From: Macrolepiota albuminosa
Taxonomy: Eukaryota > Basidiomycota > Agaricomycetes > Agaricales > Agaricaceae
Assembly (NCBI GenBank): GCA_027475525.1
Contig: JAMWFC010000079.1
Location: forward strand, 409,530-473,529
Length of the DNA: 64,000 nt
Direction: 5' to 3'
Each line of letters opens with the position of its first letter. The first letter of the stretch is position 1. The position numbers and the translations under genes were made by a program. Below the pieces are notes generated by a model. The model was not told where the DNA came from and made no database searches. It was given only the letters and a program-made list of their open reading frames with translations. This document shows positions 44,216 to 55,564 of this stretch, one piece after another.

Positions 44216-44618
44216 GTTAGAAAATACCTGATTTTATCATGTCTGAGCTGGCTCAGGCTTTGAAACAAGCAGTGAGACTCATTACTCATAGCCTTGTAGC
44301 AATAAAATAATTGAACACTCACTATTCAAGGCCTGCAGGCATGCAACTAGATTTATAATGGGCATCTTGGCTAAAAGTCAGGTTTGGACATTGAACTAGG
44401 TCTAAACGATTTGTGTGCAGGATCACATGTAGGGTCAGGTTGCGTACATTCCTTGTCCGACCTTGATCCTCGGCTCCAGTTGGTCATCATTTCACGTGGA
44501 CAAGTCTTCCTTGAACCCGTTGAGGGTTGCCCAATCTATATATAGGGCATTATAAGTCCAACAAAGTACGTTACACGCCCCTCTGTAACTTTACTTTGGT
44601 CCAGATTTAACTTTAGTC

Positions 44619-44747
44619 ATGACAGACAAAGAAAAGGCCTCAGTTGTGGGTTCCATCGATGTTGACAAGACTGTGTTCGACACAAAGCTTGATAAGGTCT
44701 GGTGGAAGGTGGATGTCTTCATTCTTCCTCCCCGGAAATCACCGTGA
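44619..44747 (+). pseudogene. Truncated N-terminus of an MFS-type transporter
   Basis: 42 codons: MTDKEKASVV then FDTKLDKVWWKVDVFILP, the usual cytosolic start of allantoate/anion-permease-type MFS transporters just before the first membrane helix. The family resemblance stops at ILPP and a TGA follows at 44745-44747. A TATA-like tatatatagg lies about 80 bp upstream (44535), so a promoter and the first exon remain while the transporter body is gone. Confidence 0.45.
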
Positions 44748-45300
44748 AGTAGCGACCGTGCAGGAGACCCTATTGGTGGGGGGGTCGACTCAAAAAAAAC
44801 GCCAGATTATCGCCTTCATGCGAAATATTAATACTTTCTCGCTCGAAACGGATTTATATCACACAAACCTGCGATCACCGACTTTTTGACCAGTTCCGGC
44901 CCCCAAACGGGAAATTATAACATTGACTCGACAAAATAATATTCCAGCAACCCCTTCGGCCAGGTTATTCCCGGCACTCGGACCCAGTTTCCTCACCAGA
45001 CGATTGAAAAATCACGTTTTGAGTGTTGAGCGCTCACGACTTGCTTCCAGCGTCCAAAACACGGCGATCGCTGCAATCGCCGCATTCTGCACCCGTTTCA
45101 TGCCCACAAGACGTCGAAAGAGACATATCAGTATATTTCTTGATTTCACCATGCAACAAATTTATACTACACAAATCAGCGATCGCCGGCTTTTTGACCT
45201 ATTAGTATGACATAGAAAATCAACTGTTGATTTTCGTCCTTCAGGGACGAAAGGACGAAAACAGCCACGCACGTCACTGGCACTCAGAGAGCGACACAGG
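44748..45300. repeat. Pair of diverged repeats and inverted repeats
   Basis: 44845-44890 and 45155-45205 share ggatttatatcacacaaa/aatttatactacacaaatc then gcgatcRccg and ctttttgacc. A related stretch is at 18099-18140. A hairpin gaaaatcaac/gttgattttc sits at 45207-45227. Confidence 0.55.
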
Positions 45301-45420
45301 CACTGCTGAGTAAGAAACAAGGACGATGCTGACTAAAAGATGAAAGGACAATGCTGACTAAGGGACGAGGATAAAAGGACAATGCTGACTAAGGGTCAAA
45401 AGGACAAGGACAAGAGGAGA
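45301..45420 (+). repeat. Short tandem repeat, ~20-25 bp units
   Basis: About four units with the core aaggacaatgctgactaa. Marks the left edge of the CpG-poor block. Confidence 0.7.
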
Positions 45421-46456
45421 ACTTGTCACAGATTTAAGGTTTGCCTGGGAAATTTGAGCTATTTTTAGTTATACTATTTTTTTAAAATTTTAAAAAATTA
45501 TTTTAAGGTTTCATCTTTCATTTATATGCTTTTTGTACTATAAAACTCTCTTAATAATTCTGAAAATACTCAGAAAACTAATGTATATTTGGTTTTTGCA
45601 ATTGAACAATAAGATATAGAAAAATATACTAAGACTTCTGATGATGAAGAAGGTGGACAATTAGATATCACCTTGCAAGTGCAGCTTGCTATAGTATAGA
45701 ATAAGTATTTGCTTATTGTAAAGAGTACTACTTAAAACTGAATATATTGAAACACATATAAATGATCCAGATAAAAGGTAATAGTGTACCTCTTTATAAT
45801 TGTAACAAGAGCATGCATTACATTATACTTCTCTACAGTATTCTTTTACTATTTATATATATTTATATTTTAGAGTATATACAAGAAGTTATCCTCAACA
45901 GCTTTCTTCCAGATACTGTGGCTAGACCCAATAGACAGGTTCTGACTTGTGGTTCAGTGCATGAGAGGCTCTATAACAATACATTACAGTTTTTTAAATC
46001 GACTTGCACTGACTCTAGCCTTTAGCAAAGTAGACAAACTTTGACTAAGAAGTTCTATTATTAGTAATTGAATCACAATGTTATTAGTATAATATTATAA
46101 AAATTTCACAGACATAGCAATGTCTAAAGTTCTATTATTAGTAATTGAATCACAATGTTATTAGTATAATATTATAAAAATTTCACAGACATAGCAATGT
46201 CTATGGAAGATGCAGCAGCTAGAATATAAGAGGAGTAATGAAGAATGCCACATCATGAAAGAGCATAGGTGACAATTCCAGAGAATATGTCTGAAATGTC
46301 AGATATAGACTGAGGAACTTACTTGCTTGTGAGCTGTTGCTAGCACAGCATGTCTGAGATCTATCTGTTGACATTGTTCCACACTGATATAGTCTACTGC
46401 TTATATAAGCATCTGCACACAGGCTGCTGCTTATACAAGCATCTGGATAGACAAAC
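45421..46456. other. AT-rich, CpG-poor DNA with a 77-bp duplication
   Basis: No gene recognised. Exact 77-bp tandem repeat at 46050-46203. The last five bases (46452-46456, CAAAC) are the left target duplication of the family-B solo LTR. Confidence 0.55.
46050..46203. repeat. Exact 77-bp tandem duplication
   Basis: 46050-46126 repeats perfectly with an offset of 77. Confidence 0.95.
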
Positions 46457-46850
46457 TGTCATGACCCTCCTATCCAGAACCACTCCAGGACACCTCCAGA
46501 ACCCCCTCTGAGACCTCCTTGCTGTTCCTATGACACAACTCCCACCATCATGACTGCTGACCCTGCCATCACACACATTAGACCACACCATCACACAGCA
46601 CCCCCCGACAGTTCTGCATTATGGATCCCAGCATGACCACCAATAATCAGATCATGCCAATCACCCTGGCTATCATGCATCATGTATCACAGCCTCCCCT
46701 CCATGCCTATTGATCACACACCCCATGTGTGATCTCTGATATACAGTTCTCCTTCTATCCACTGCTATCCATTAATTTCTGGAACCATCCCAGACATCCT
46801 GGAACCTCTCAGGAACCCAGAGTGACTCCTGCACATACTTAAAGAGTAGC
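46457..46850 (+). repeat. Family-B solo LTR, left part (split by gypsy insertion)
   Basis: Starts TGTCATGACC. It is homologous to the CpG-rich start of another copy at 63704 but has TG or CA where that copy has CG. It continues at 53236 after the nested gypsy element. The joined LTR would be about 765 bp and is flanked by CAAAC on both sides (46452-46456 and 53607-53611). Confidence 0.85.
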
Positions 46851-47311
46851 TGTAAGGGCGACCTCTAGAGGCTGTGGCTCAGTCACACAGCTGGCAGAGG
46901 GAGATCCAAAGTGTATTAGAGTATGTACTGACAATATCATAATAACTACTCACCTGGCAGAGGAAGATCCAAAAAGAACAAGTCTAGGGATTCCCTATGC
47001 CAGGTTGGATGCTTCTGGGGCTTCTGAAGTGTGGAAAACAACTGTACAGTACAACAAAACCTTAAAAACTTGAAAATTGACTAACCAAACAACTGTGCAA
47101 ACAAGTACTAACAGATAGTGTTGAAAGAATAGAAACAGTAAAATGAAATAAAATTGACTAACCAAACAACTGTGCAAACAAGTACTAACAGATAGTGTTG
47201 AAAGAATAGAAACAGTAAAATGAAATAATGTCAGAAAAAATAAGAGAATGAATGAAGGGAGAGTGAAGAGATAAGGAGTGAGAAAAGGAAGAAATGAGGA
47301 GTCCCTTGACA
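46851..47311 (-). repeat. 3' LTR of gypsy element (with 77-bp duplication)
   Basis: 461 bp as assembled. 47073-47226 is an exact 77-bp tandem duplication; removing it gives 384 bp, the size of the other LTR. Begins (plus strand) TGTAAGGGCG and ends CCCTTGACA. Confidence 0.93.
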
Positions 47312-47324
47312 TCACCCCCCCTCT
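47312..47324 (-). other. Polypurine tract of gypsy element
   Basis: On the minus strand agagggggggtga directly precedes the 3' LTR. Confidence 0.75.
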
Positions 47325-47334
47325 AGAGCGTGGT

Positions 47335-47488
47335 GTCTCAACGTGCTGGATAGAAGTAGTTCTGGATAGCCTGGTCTATCTTGGAAAGAGAATAGAGGCC
47401 TCTGATTGCCCGTCTCAACGTGCTGGATAGAAGTAGTTCTGGATAGCCTGGTCTATCTTGGAAAGAGAATAGAGGCCTCTGATTGCCC
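47335..47488. repeat. Exact 77-bp tandem duplication at the end of pol
   Basis: 47335-47411 and 47412-47488 are identical; located after the chromodomain. Confidence 0.97.
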
Positions 47489-50400
47489 GGGGAGCATTGG
47501 GATGCTGTTGATAGAATTCCCAGACCAAGGCAGGGGCATGGACATTCTCTTGTGGCTCCTATGAGATGTCCTCAATTCCATAGCCCTTCCACATGATCTT
47601 GAACTAAAGCTTGTTCCTAAAGAGTCGGCTGTCTAGGATTCATTCCACTTCGTACTCTTCTTAGTTGTCTACCAGAACTGGAGGTAGAGGTGGCTGTGGG
47701 CATCGACCTGGGATTGGATCCTCTGGAGCTGGAGAGAGCTTCACCACATTGAAGACTGGATGGAGTCGGCTCATTCCACTAGGCAGCTTGAGTCGATAGG
47801 CTAGTAGGCCTACCTGCCTTACTATAGAAAAGGGTCCTAGACGATGGTGAGAGAGCTTCTGAGAAGGTCAGGTGGTAGCAATGTCAGAGGCATCCAGGTA
47901 GACTCAATCTCCAGGCTTATACTTGGGGGCTAGAGTTCGTCCACGATCATAGTAGTGGGCCATGTCATCCTTTGCCTTAGCTAAAGCTGCCTTGGCTTCC
48001 TCCTGGGCTGCCTTCATCCGATCTATGAACTTGTTGACAGCTTCATTCTCTGAGGGTCGTCCACAAGGCTCAAGTCCCATCCGAGAGTGTCGACTAGTAT
48101 CTAGAAGGAAAGGAGACATCTGGGTGGCAGCGTGTACACGGTTGTTGTATTGAAACTCTGCCTCTGGTAATAGGTCATCCCAGTCATCCTGTCGTTCATT
48201 GCAGAAGAGCCAGAGATACTGTTCTAGCTCCTGGTTGACATGCTCAGTCTGGCCATCAGATTGGGGGTGGTAGGCTGTGGAAGTGTGGAGTTTGACATGG
48301 AGGAGGTGATACAGTTCTCTAGTAAACTCTGCCACAAACTGAGGTCCATGGTCGGAGACGTAAGCATCTGACAACCCATGGAGTTTCCAGACATGCTTCC
48401 GGTACAGATTGGTGGCGCCCATGGCTGAGCAGGTAGTGTGGGTTGGAATAAAATGAGCATGCTTGCCACAGAGATCCACTACCACCATGATTGCGTCATA
48501 TCCATGAGAGTCTGGTAACTCAACAACAAAGTCTACTGAGGCCACACTCCAACGCTCAGCTGGGATAGGCAATGGATGAAGCTGTCCCATAGAAGGCTGA
48601 TGACAAGGCTTAGTCCAAAGGCAAAGGTCACAGGTGGAGGTGTAAGAGCCAATATACCATGACATTTGAGGCCACCAGTAATTCCGTAAGACCAGCTCCA
48701 GTGTCTTCCATCTGCCAGGATATCCTGCAACTCAAGAGTCATGATGCTGCTCCACAATCTGCCTCCAGAGGTCTGGCAGGTTGGGGACATAAATGCGTCC
48801 CCGGAAGGTGAGAAGACCATTCTCCAAAGACCACTTGTCAATGCAGACAGACTTCACTCCAGTTTTCTCTTGAGCATGCAAGGCCATGGCAGCCTTAGCC
48901 ACCAGATCTTCTTGAGCACCCTCCCGGTTACCTCGTCAGATGTCTCAAAGGATGCTCACTTCTTCTCCCTGGCCAACCACATCTTCCAGAGCACAGATAG
49001 CAAATAGTTCTGGCTTCAGGAGTACAATATTGTCATTGTCACTAGCTCCTGAACCATGATCTGCTCGCCTAGAAAGCGCATCTGGCTTGCCCATGCTCCG
49101 TCTGGGTTTGTGATGCAGAGAGAAGTCGAAGTTGGCCAAATACAAGGACCATCAAGCCTGTCAGCGGTTAAGTTTCTTGGCCGTCCAAAAGTACTCCAAG
49201 TTCTTGTGATCAGTCCACACCTCAAATTTATGCCTGGCACCCTCAAGGAAATGTTGCCACTCCTCAAATGACCAAATGATAGCCAGCATCTCCTTGTCAT
49301 GGATCTCATAATTTTGCTCCACAGCATTGAGACTCTTGGAGTAGAAGGCCACAGGATGCCACTTACCATCCTCTCTTGACTGCTGAGAGAGAACGGCTCC
49401 AGTAACAAAATCTGAGCTATTGGCTTTGACACGGAAGGGAGAGTTGTCATCTGGGAATAGGAGGACAGGCTTTGAAGTGACTGCCTGCTTGAGGGCATCA
49501 AAGGCTGTCTGCTGTGCTGCATCCCAGTGCCAAGGAGTGTCCTTAGTGGTGAGATCAAAGAGGGGCCGGGCATGGTGTGAGAAATCCTGAATAAACCTCC
49601 GGTAGAAGTTGGTGAAACCCAGAAAGGCCTGAACCTCCTTCTTGTTCTTAGGCTCTGGCCACTCCACCACACCAGCCACCTTGACTGGGTCAATCTCAGC
49701 CATTCCATGAGAGATGATCAGTCCAAGATATTCAACCTTAGTCTGCTCAAACTCGCACTTCTCTGGCTTAAGATAGAGCTGGTGCTGGCAAAGACATTCC
49801 AGTACAATGCGCGTAATCCAACGATGCTCCTCTAGAGTCTTGGTATAGATGAGAATATCGTCAAGGTATACACACACAACACCTTCTGCTATGAGGTCTC
49901 AGAAAATGTCGTTCATCATGGTCTGGAAGGTAGCAGGGCTATTAGTGAAGCCAAAGAACATTACCAGAGGTTCAAAGAGTCCACAATTTGTTTGGAATGC
50001 TGCCTTCCACTCATCACCTTCTTTGATGCGCACATTGTTGTAGCCCCAGCAGACATCCAACTTGGTAAAGTAGCACACACCTCGGAGGTTGTTGACAAGC
50101 TCTGAAATGAGTGGTAAAGGGTAGCAATTCTTCACAGTCATTGCATTCAAGACTCGGTAGTCCTGAACCAGACGTAGAGATCCATCCTTCTTCTTAATGA
50201 AGAAGACTGGAGAGGCCATCGGAGACTTTGAGGGATGGATGTGACCAGAGTCTAAATTCTCCTGCAAAAAGGCATCAAGCTCATCCTGTTCTATGGGAGA
50301 GAGAGGATAGACCTTGCAGCTAGAGGGCTCAGCATTGGGCATAAGCTCAATTGCATGGTCCCACTGCTTACGCTCAGGGAGAGAGTAAAATGATGCCTCA

Positions 50401-51137
50401 GAGAAAACATCCTCAAAGTCTTGCAGGTGATGAGGGACTGCATTTCAGAATGACTTAGGAGCAGAGTTGGCAGCAAATGCCTGAGCTAGCCGCTGAGAAG
50501 TAGTTTGGCTAGCTCTAATCTCTGCTACCGTTGGTGGAGGTTGTAAGGTAGTTGCATAAATCCTATCACCTGTCTCAATAGCCTCGTCTGGAGACTCTGG
50601 ATCAGGAGCACACCCAAATTCACCCTCGCGTCCATCTTCCATCTGGGCTTCACTCACTACACCTCGAACATCCTCATAGAGGGCCTCTCTATAAGGGAAC
50701 ACCAGAGGGAGAGGATCCAGTAGGCCGAGGTCTGCAAAGGGGAGGTGTCCAACTCGGCAGGCCCAGATAGCAGCACGCTCATGGACTGCCTCTCTATGCT
50801 CCTCTCTAACTTCCTTGGCACATGTGGAACACCGTTGAGGGCAGCGGCTCATGCTCACCTTACCCTTGGCCCAGTCAATCTCAGGATTGTGATCATGCAG
50901 CCAGGAGAACCCAAGTATCATGTCCTGCTTTCCTAGGCTGGTGACTGCAAAGACAGCACACTCCGAATGCATCTGATAACAAAGGACTAAATCCACCACA
51001 TAGCAGATGGATCCAGCTTCATTGAGTGTACTGTCAATGTTATAGACTGGAATAGAGTGAGAGAGGGGTCGGGTAGTGAGCTGATGTTGTTCCACATAAT
51101 GGGTATCCAGGAAGAGTCCAGTAGCACCACTGTCCAA
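47489..51137 (-). pseudogene. Gypsy pol: protease, RT, RNase H, integrase, chromodomain
   Basis: Minus-strand order: retropepsin-like MDSGATGLFLDTHYV (51137 down) and DMILGFSWLHDHNPEIDW; RT from PLSPIEQDELDAFLQ (about 50310) through QDYRVLNAMTVKNCYPLPLI and YLDDILIYTK (about 49865); RNase H with DFVTGAVLSQ and VWTDHKNLEYF (about 49190-49430); integrase His/Cys region, then VDFVVELPDS, YVSDHGPQFVAEF and SDGQTEHVNQELEQYLW (about 48240-48560); C-terminal chromodomain YEVEWILDSR and MWKGYGIEDIS (about 47570-47670). Many stops interrupt it, for example after NDIF, at NR-QA, before DI-RGN, at DS-VAG, and after KPGD. Nearly all are TGA where other members have Arg. It encodes no functional enzyme as it stands. 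Confidence 0.93.
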
Positions 51138-51636
51138 GAGAGCTATGACGCTTTAAGTCTGCTGAGTGTCAGTTGTCTCAATCTCCACATTCAGACGCAG
51201 AGAGTTGGGAGAGGGAGTGGAGGCAACAACATAGCGATGAGGAAGATGTCGTTCCCAAGCTGGGACATGTGGTCATCAGACAGGAGAAGGAGGAGAGGAG
51301 GTCTTAGCTGAGGCTTGGACCAAGAGGGTATTTTGTACGTCAGAGGGGGTGCTTACAGTTTCAGTCAGAGAATCAGGAACAGGGAGTGATACATTAGAAG
51401 GTTCTACTGATAGACATGTAAACTGATTAGCACCAGGCGGCAGAGGTGTACAACTCATCCATTGCTCTATTGAAAACCCTCCCCTGCAGAACTAAAAGAC
51501 CCATCTGATGGTTCTGCTACAGCTTCCACAGGACCCAAGGACTCATCCGAAGGTTCTGTTTCAGTCTGTACATCTGGGGAGGGGTTTCCTCAAACGTTTC
51601 AGGCAGCAAGGAGCTGGAGAAGAAGCTCTTCCTGCT

Positions 51637-52732
51637 TTAAAGCTGAGAGATAGTGCACCTCCAACCCCTGGGGGCAATATTAAGCGAAGTGACCAGGCTT
51701 TCCACAGCGACGGCAGAGGAGAGGAAGGGAGGAACGTTGATGAGAGGCATCAACATCCATAGGTATCCCAAGAGGGAGGGGATGTGCCACAGGTACCTGA
51801 GCTGGGGGTGAAGCATGAAATGGAAAGGAGGGCTGGATGGAATGATGAGCAGGAAAAGATGCCTGTGAAGTGGAGCAAGGGGTGGTTCCACAGTGGAGCT
51901 CATGTCGTAACTCCATGAGCTGCCACTGATCCTGTGCTACCTGATACCAGGTCTTAATACTTGTGTCGTCAGGTCATCCCTCAGCCATGCTGTCAATCCA
52001 GTCCATGAGAGAGGGAAGGAGGCCATCTTGGAAGGTGAGACAGAGCTGAAGACCATCGGGATAGCAGGCCTGTTCAGCCAGAGCTCTGAAGGAGTCAATA
52101 TACTCATCTAGGGTCTGCTTCCCCTGCCCATATCAATGAGGATCTTGGAGAGTGAGGGCTGCCACCTTAGCAGGGTCCAAGGGGAAGAACTCTGTCTGAA
52201 ACTCCTTCTCAAACTGATCCCAACTTCCAAAACTCTCCACTCCTCCAGGGCGTCGAAAGACTTGTAGTGCGTATGTTGAAGCTCGCCCAGACTTCATGTA
52301 AGAAAGAACCCAAGCGATCTTGAGAGCATCAGAGGGGAACACCTCACCACTGAGCTGAATATAGGTGATGCAGGACTGCAGGAAATGCTCACCTATCACT
52401 CAGTCACCATTGAATGCGTCTGGGAGTGCTGGGCAAGGAATATTGGCATGAACTGGGGGGGAGGCCCCAAAGCGAGGGACTGGGGGTGTGTCAGCCCTAA
52501 CTGGAGGTGCCTGGAGAGGGGTAGGAGCAAGAGGGAGGTGCTCTAAGAGGGCCTGAAGGGAATGGGAGATGGTGTCTGTGGCCTGACATAATCCAGCAAG
52601 TTCAGTGGTGTGGAGGGTGAGGGAAGCTTGAGTAGTCTGCACCTGAGTCTCCAGAGCAAGCAAGCGACCCCAGGCATCATCCTGAGGGGCAGAAGCATCC
52701 AGGGGAGTGTCTGAGGGGGCTGGTTGGGTCAT
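51637..52732 (-). pseudogene. Gypsy gag, interrupted
   Basis: Starts MTQPAPSDTPLDASAPQDDA at 52732 with a coiled-coil-like segment, then a capsid-like region (VFPSDALKIAWVLSYMKSG, FEKEFQTEFFPLDPAKVAAL), and a zinc knuckle start LCRRCGKPGHFA near 51690. TGA stops follow DAFNGD (52400), LTLQDPH (52133) and SMAEG (about 51985), each before a residue where Arg is expected. Confidence 0.85.
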
Positions 52733-52846
52733 AGAAGCAACAGAGGGACAGGGAGTAATCCAGTGGGGGAGGGACCTAAAGGGGCAAGAGAGGGCTCAAG
52801 CAGGCTGAAGGGGGCTCCCAGACCGAAATGTAGAGACTTGTTCTGC

Positions 52847-53230
52847 TGTAAGGGCGACCTCTAGAGGCTGTGGCTCAGTCACACAGCTGGCAGAGGGAGA
52901 TCCAAAGTGTATTAGAGTATGTACTGACAATATCATAATAACTACTCACCTGGCAGAGGGAGATCCAAAGAGAACAAGTCTAGGGATTCCCTATGCCAGG
53001 TTGAATGCTTCTGGGGCTTCTGAAGCATGGGAAACAACTGTACAGTACAACAAAACCTTAAAAACTTGAAAATTGACTAACCAAACAACTGTGCAAACAA
53101 GTGCTAACAGATAGTGTTGAAAGAATAGAAACAGTAAAATGAAATAATGTCAGAAGAAATAAGAGAATGAATGAAGGGAGAGTGAAGAGATAAGGAGTGA
53201 GAAAAGGAAGAAATGAGGAGTCCCCTGACA
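52847..53230 (-). repeat. 5' LTR of gypsy element
   Basis: 384 bp, TG...CA bounded, followed by the GTAGC target duplication (53231-53235). Confidence 0.95.
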
Positions 53231-53235
53231 GTAGC

Positions 53236-53606
53236 TACCCACTTGTTGTACCCTAGTCTTGATATTACACTGATTTGTTTGTGTGCCCTTTGACTTGACC
53301 AGTATGCACTGACTGGCACACTTTGACTTATATGTGTGCCCTTGAGATTGGTATGCACTTTGTGACTTAAAGTTTATTAACCCCGGTCTTGTTTTAGAAC
53401 CTCTGATTCTTGACTCAACCTTAACCCCATTTTTTTTTGACTTCTTCTGATCCTCAGACTAAGTCCCTTATTCCAGAAATCTCTTGTTCACGTCTTGAAC
53501 TCTGGAGCATGGTCTGGAGTTCCAGACACCTGAGTATATGTAGATCAAGTCTGCTTTGTAAGGGTATTGCTTTTCTGGAAAGCCCCCAACTCAGCAGAAC
53601 CTGACA
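53236..53606 (+). repeat. Family-B solo LTR, right part
   Basis: Continues the LTR begun at 46457; ends AACCTGACA and is followed by CAAAC (53607-53611). It is mirrored by an inverted partial copy at 55565-56057. Confidence 0.85.
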
Positions 53607-53611
53607 CAAAC

Positions 53612-53897
53612 AGTCTTTACATAACAGCAAAAATTGATGACCTTTTTCCCACACTAACACAAGCTATTGCTTACTAAGTGTCTGGACATACTATTGCTTA
53701 CACAAGCATCTGGCAGTCTAATAAATTACATGATGGCAAAAATTGAAGACATTTTTCCCATACTGACACAGGCTTGGACTCTATATGGACTTTCTTGACC
53801 AAGAGGTAAAGAAATACCTCCAGAGAAAGCAGAGTCAAGGATCCCAAGTATCCTTGGTCAGGCCTTCTCCTGCCTTAAAGGTTAGTGAGCCTTTGCT
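53612..53897 (+). other. Repeat flank with a short open frame
   Basis: Two diverged copies of a segment with gcaaaaattgaWgacMtttttccc (about 53630 and 53735). The frame MDFLDQEVKKYLQRKQSQGS starts at 53785 and would continue past the next solo LTR if that were absent; family unknown. Confidence 0.4.
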
Positions 53898-54472
53898 TAT
53901 AAGAGCAACCTCTAGAGGCTGTGGCTCAGTCACACAGCTGCCAGAGAGAGATCCAAAGTGTATTAGAATATATACTGACAATATCATGATAACTACTCAC
54001 CTGGCAGAGGGAGATCCAAAGAGAACAAGTCTAGGAATTCCCTATGCAAGGTTGAATGCTTCTGGGGCCTCTGAAGCATGGAAAACAACTGTACAGTACA
54101 ACAAAACTTTAAAAATCCCTATGCAAGGTTGAATGCTTCTGGGGCCTCTGAAGCATGGAAAACAACTGTACAGTACAACAAAACTTTAAAAACTCAAAAA
54201 TTGCCTACACAAACAATTGCACAAATAAGGGGAAAACTCTGGCAAACTCTGGCTTATGTAAGTAGTCTGGAAGCAGTGCTGAGGGGCCCATACTTGTCTG
54301 AATGGTAGCTAAAGAACCAGAGCACCTCAAGGGCTGAGAATAGTACTAACAGATAGTGTTAAAAGAATAAAAGCAGTAAAATGAGATAATGTCAGAAGAA
54401 ATAAGAGAATGAATGAAAGGAGAGTGAAAAGATAAGGAGTGAAGGAAGGAAGGAATGAGAAGTCCCCTGACA
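53898..54472 (-). repeat. Solo LTR of the gypsy family, no. 1
   Basis: Bounded by TSD TTGCT (53893-53897 and 54473-54477). Longer than the LTRs at 46851/52847 because it carries an extra internal segment (about 54200-54340) and an exact 77-bp duplication (54039-54192). Confidence 0.92.
54039..54192. repeat. Exact 77-bp tandem duplication inside solo LTR 1
   Basis: 54039-54115 and 54116-54192 are identical and the flanks differ. Confidence 0.97.
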
Positions 54473-55564
54473 TTGCTGTTGTTGCCAGTGAACAAAGCAT
54501 TTACCTTACTTCAGGCTCTATAGCAGCCTGGAGAGACACTGCAAGTGTTTGCAGCTTAACAAGCTATTATAGACTATCAGCAGAATATAGCAGCAAGTGT
54601 GATCACCCTTAACAATGCTATATCCACTCAAGGGGAATTCACTTTTACAGTGGAACCCACTCATGAACCCAGTCATTATATTGAATCATCTAGGTGGGCA
54701 CTGATGTGAGATGACCAAGTCATCCTACAGCAGTTCTGCAATGGAGATATAAAGGACTACACTGCAGCTGGCTACCTTTGTACTGGTCTTTGTGACAAAG
54801 ATAGCCAGTCAGGGTGTATTACCACTTGTCACATGCACTGCAATAAATACCCATGCAAGTTCCTCCATTCTATCCTTCTCCAGTAATTTCTAGAGTTTTA
54901 AATGAATCAACTTAATGATGCTAGCAAGCCAATAAATGGATAATTTACCAGGGCTTACTACAAGTCAGTATGGTTAGGTCAGTAAATTCATTTGATCTGT
55001 TCATCTGCTCATGGACAGGACACAGGTCCACTGAACTTGCTTCTTCTTTTTCAACCCAGCACCATTTCTACTAAAATATTTGTCATTTTTACACAGGTCA
55101 GCTTCTGTCCACTGATGTCAGCTGGCTCACATGCTGACATCCACTACCATTTGCTGGCATGCTAGTAGACAGCAGATACTCACACACCTTCTTCTGCCCT
55201 TCTCTCTCTTTCTTCTCTCCACTCCCCAAACTACCAGACATGCTACCCTGCTTCTCTCCTCCCCCCTGACCTAATGTCTGATGTCTGCTATGTCTGCTGG
55301 CATGCCAGTGGACATCTACACCCTACCCCATTCCCCTTCTTCCTCCTTTTCCCCACCTTCATCTCTTTTCCGCCACCTTCCATGCTCCTCCAGATGCCAC
55401 CCCATGCAGTGGACATCCATGCACCCTCTTTTCTTCCCTCCCACCCTGATGCTGGGTGATGCTGGACAATGCCAGACAATGCCAGACAATGCCAGGGATT
55501 GCTGATGGATGCCAGCAGATAGCTGATAGATGCTGACAGATTTCAATGGATGCCAGCTAATGGC
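54473..55564. other. CpG-poor decayed sequence
   Basis: Protein-like fragments in the plus direction (for example DYTAAGYLCTGLCDKDSQSG near 54750) broken by stops; family unknown. C/T-rich 55180-55450, and a short tandem gacaatgcca array near 55465-55495. Confidence 0.4.

Larger units (their letters stand above)
46851..53230 (-). mobile_element. Ty3/gypsy chromovirus, decayed, nested in a family-B LTR
   Basis: Reads on the minus strand: 5' LTR 53230-52847, gag, protease, RT, RNase H, integrase, chromodomain, purine tract, 3' LTR 47311-46851. Target duplication GTAGC at 46846-46850 and 53231-53235. All domains are present but many in-frame stops make it dead. The 3' LTR contains a 77-bp duplication and so is 461 bp against 384 bp for the 5' LTR. 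Confidence 0.95.
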
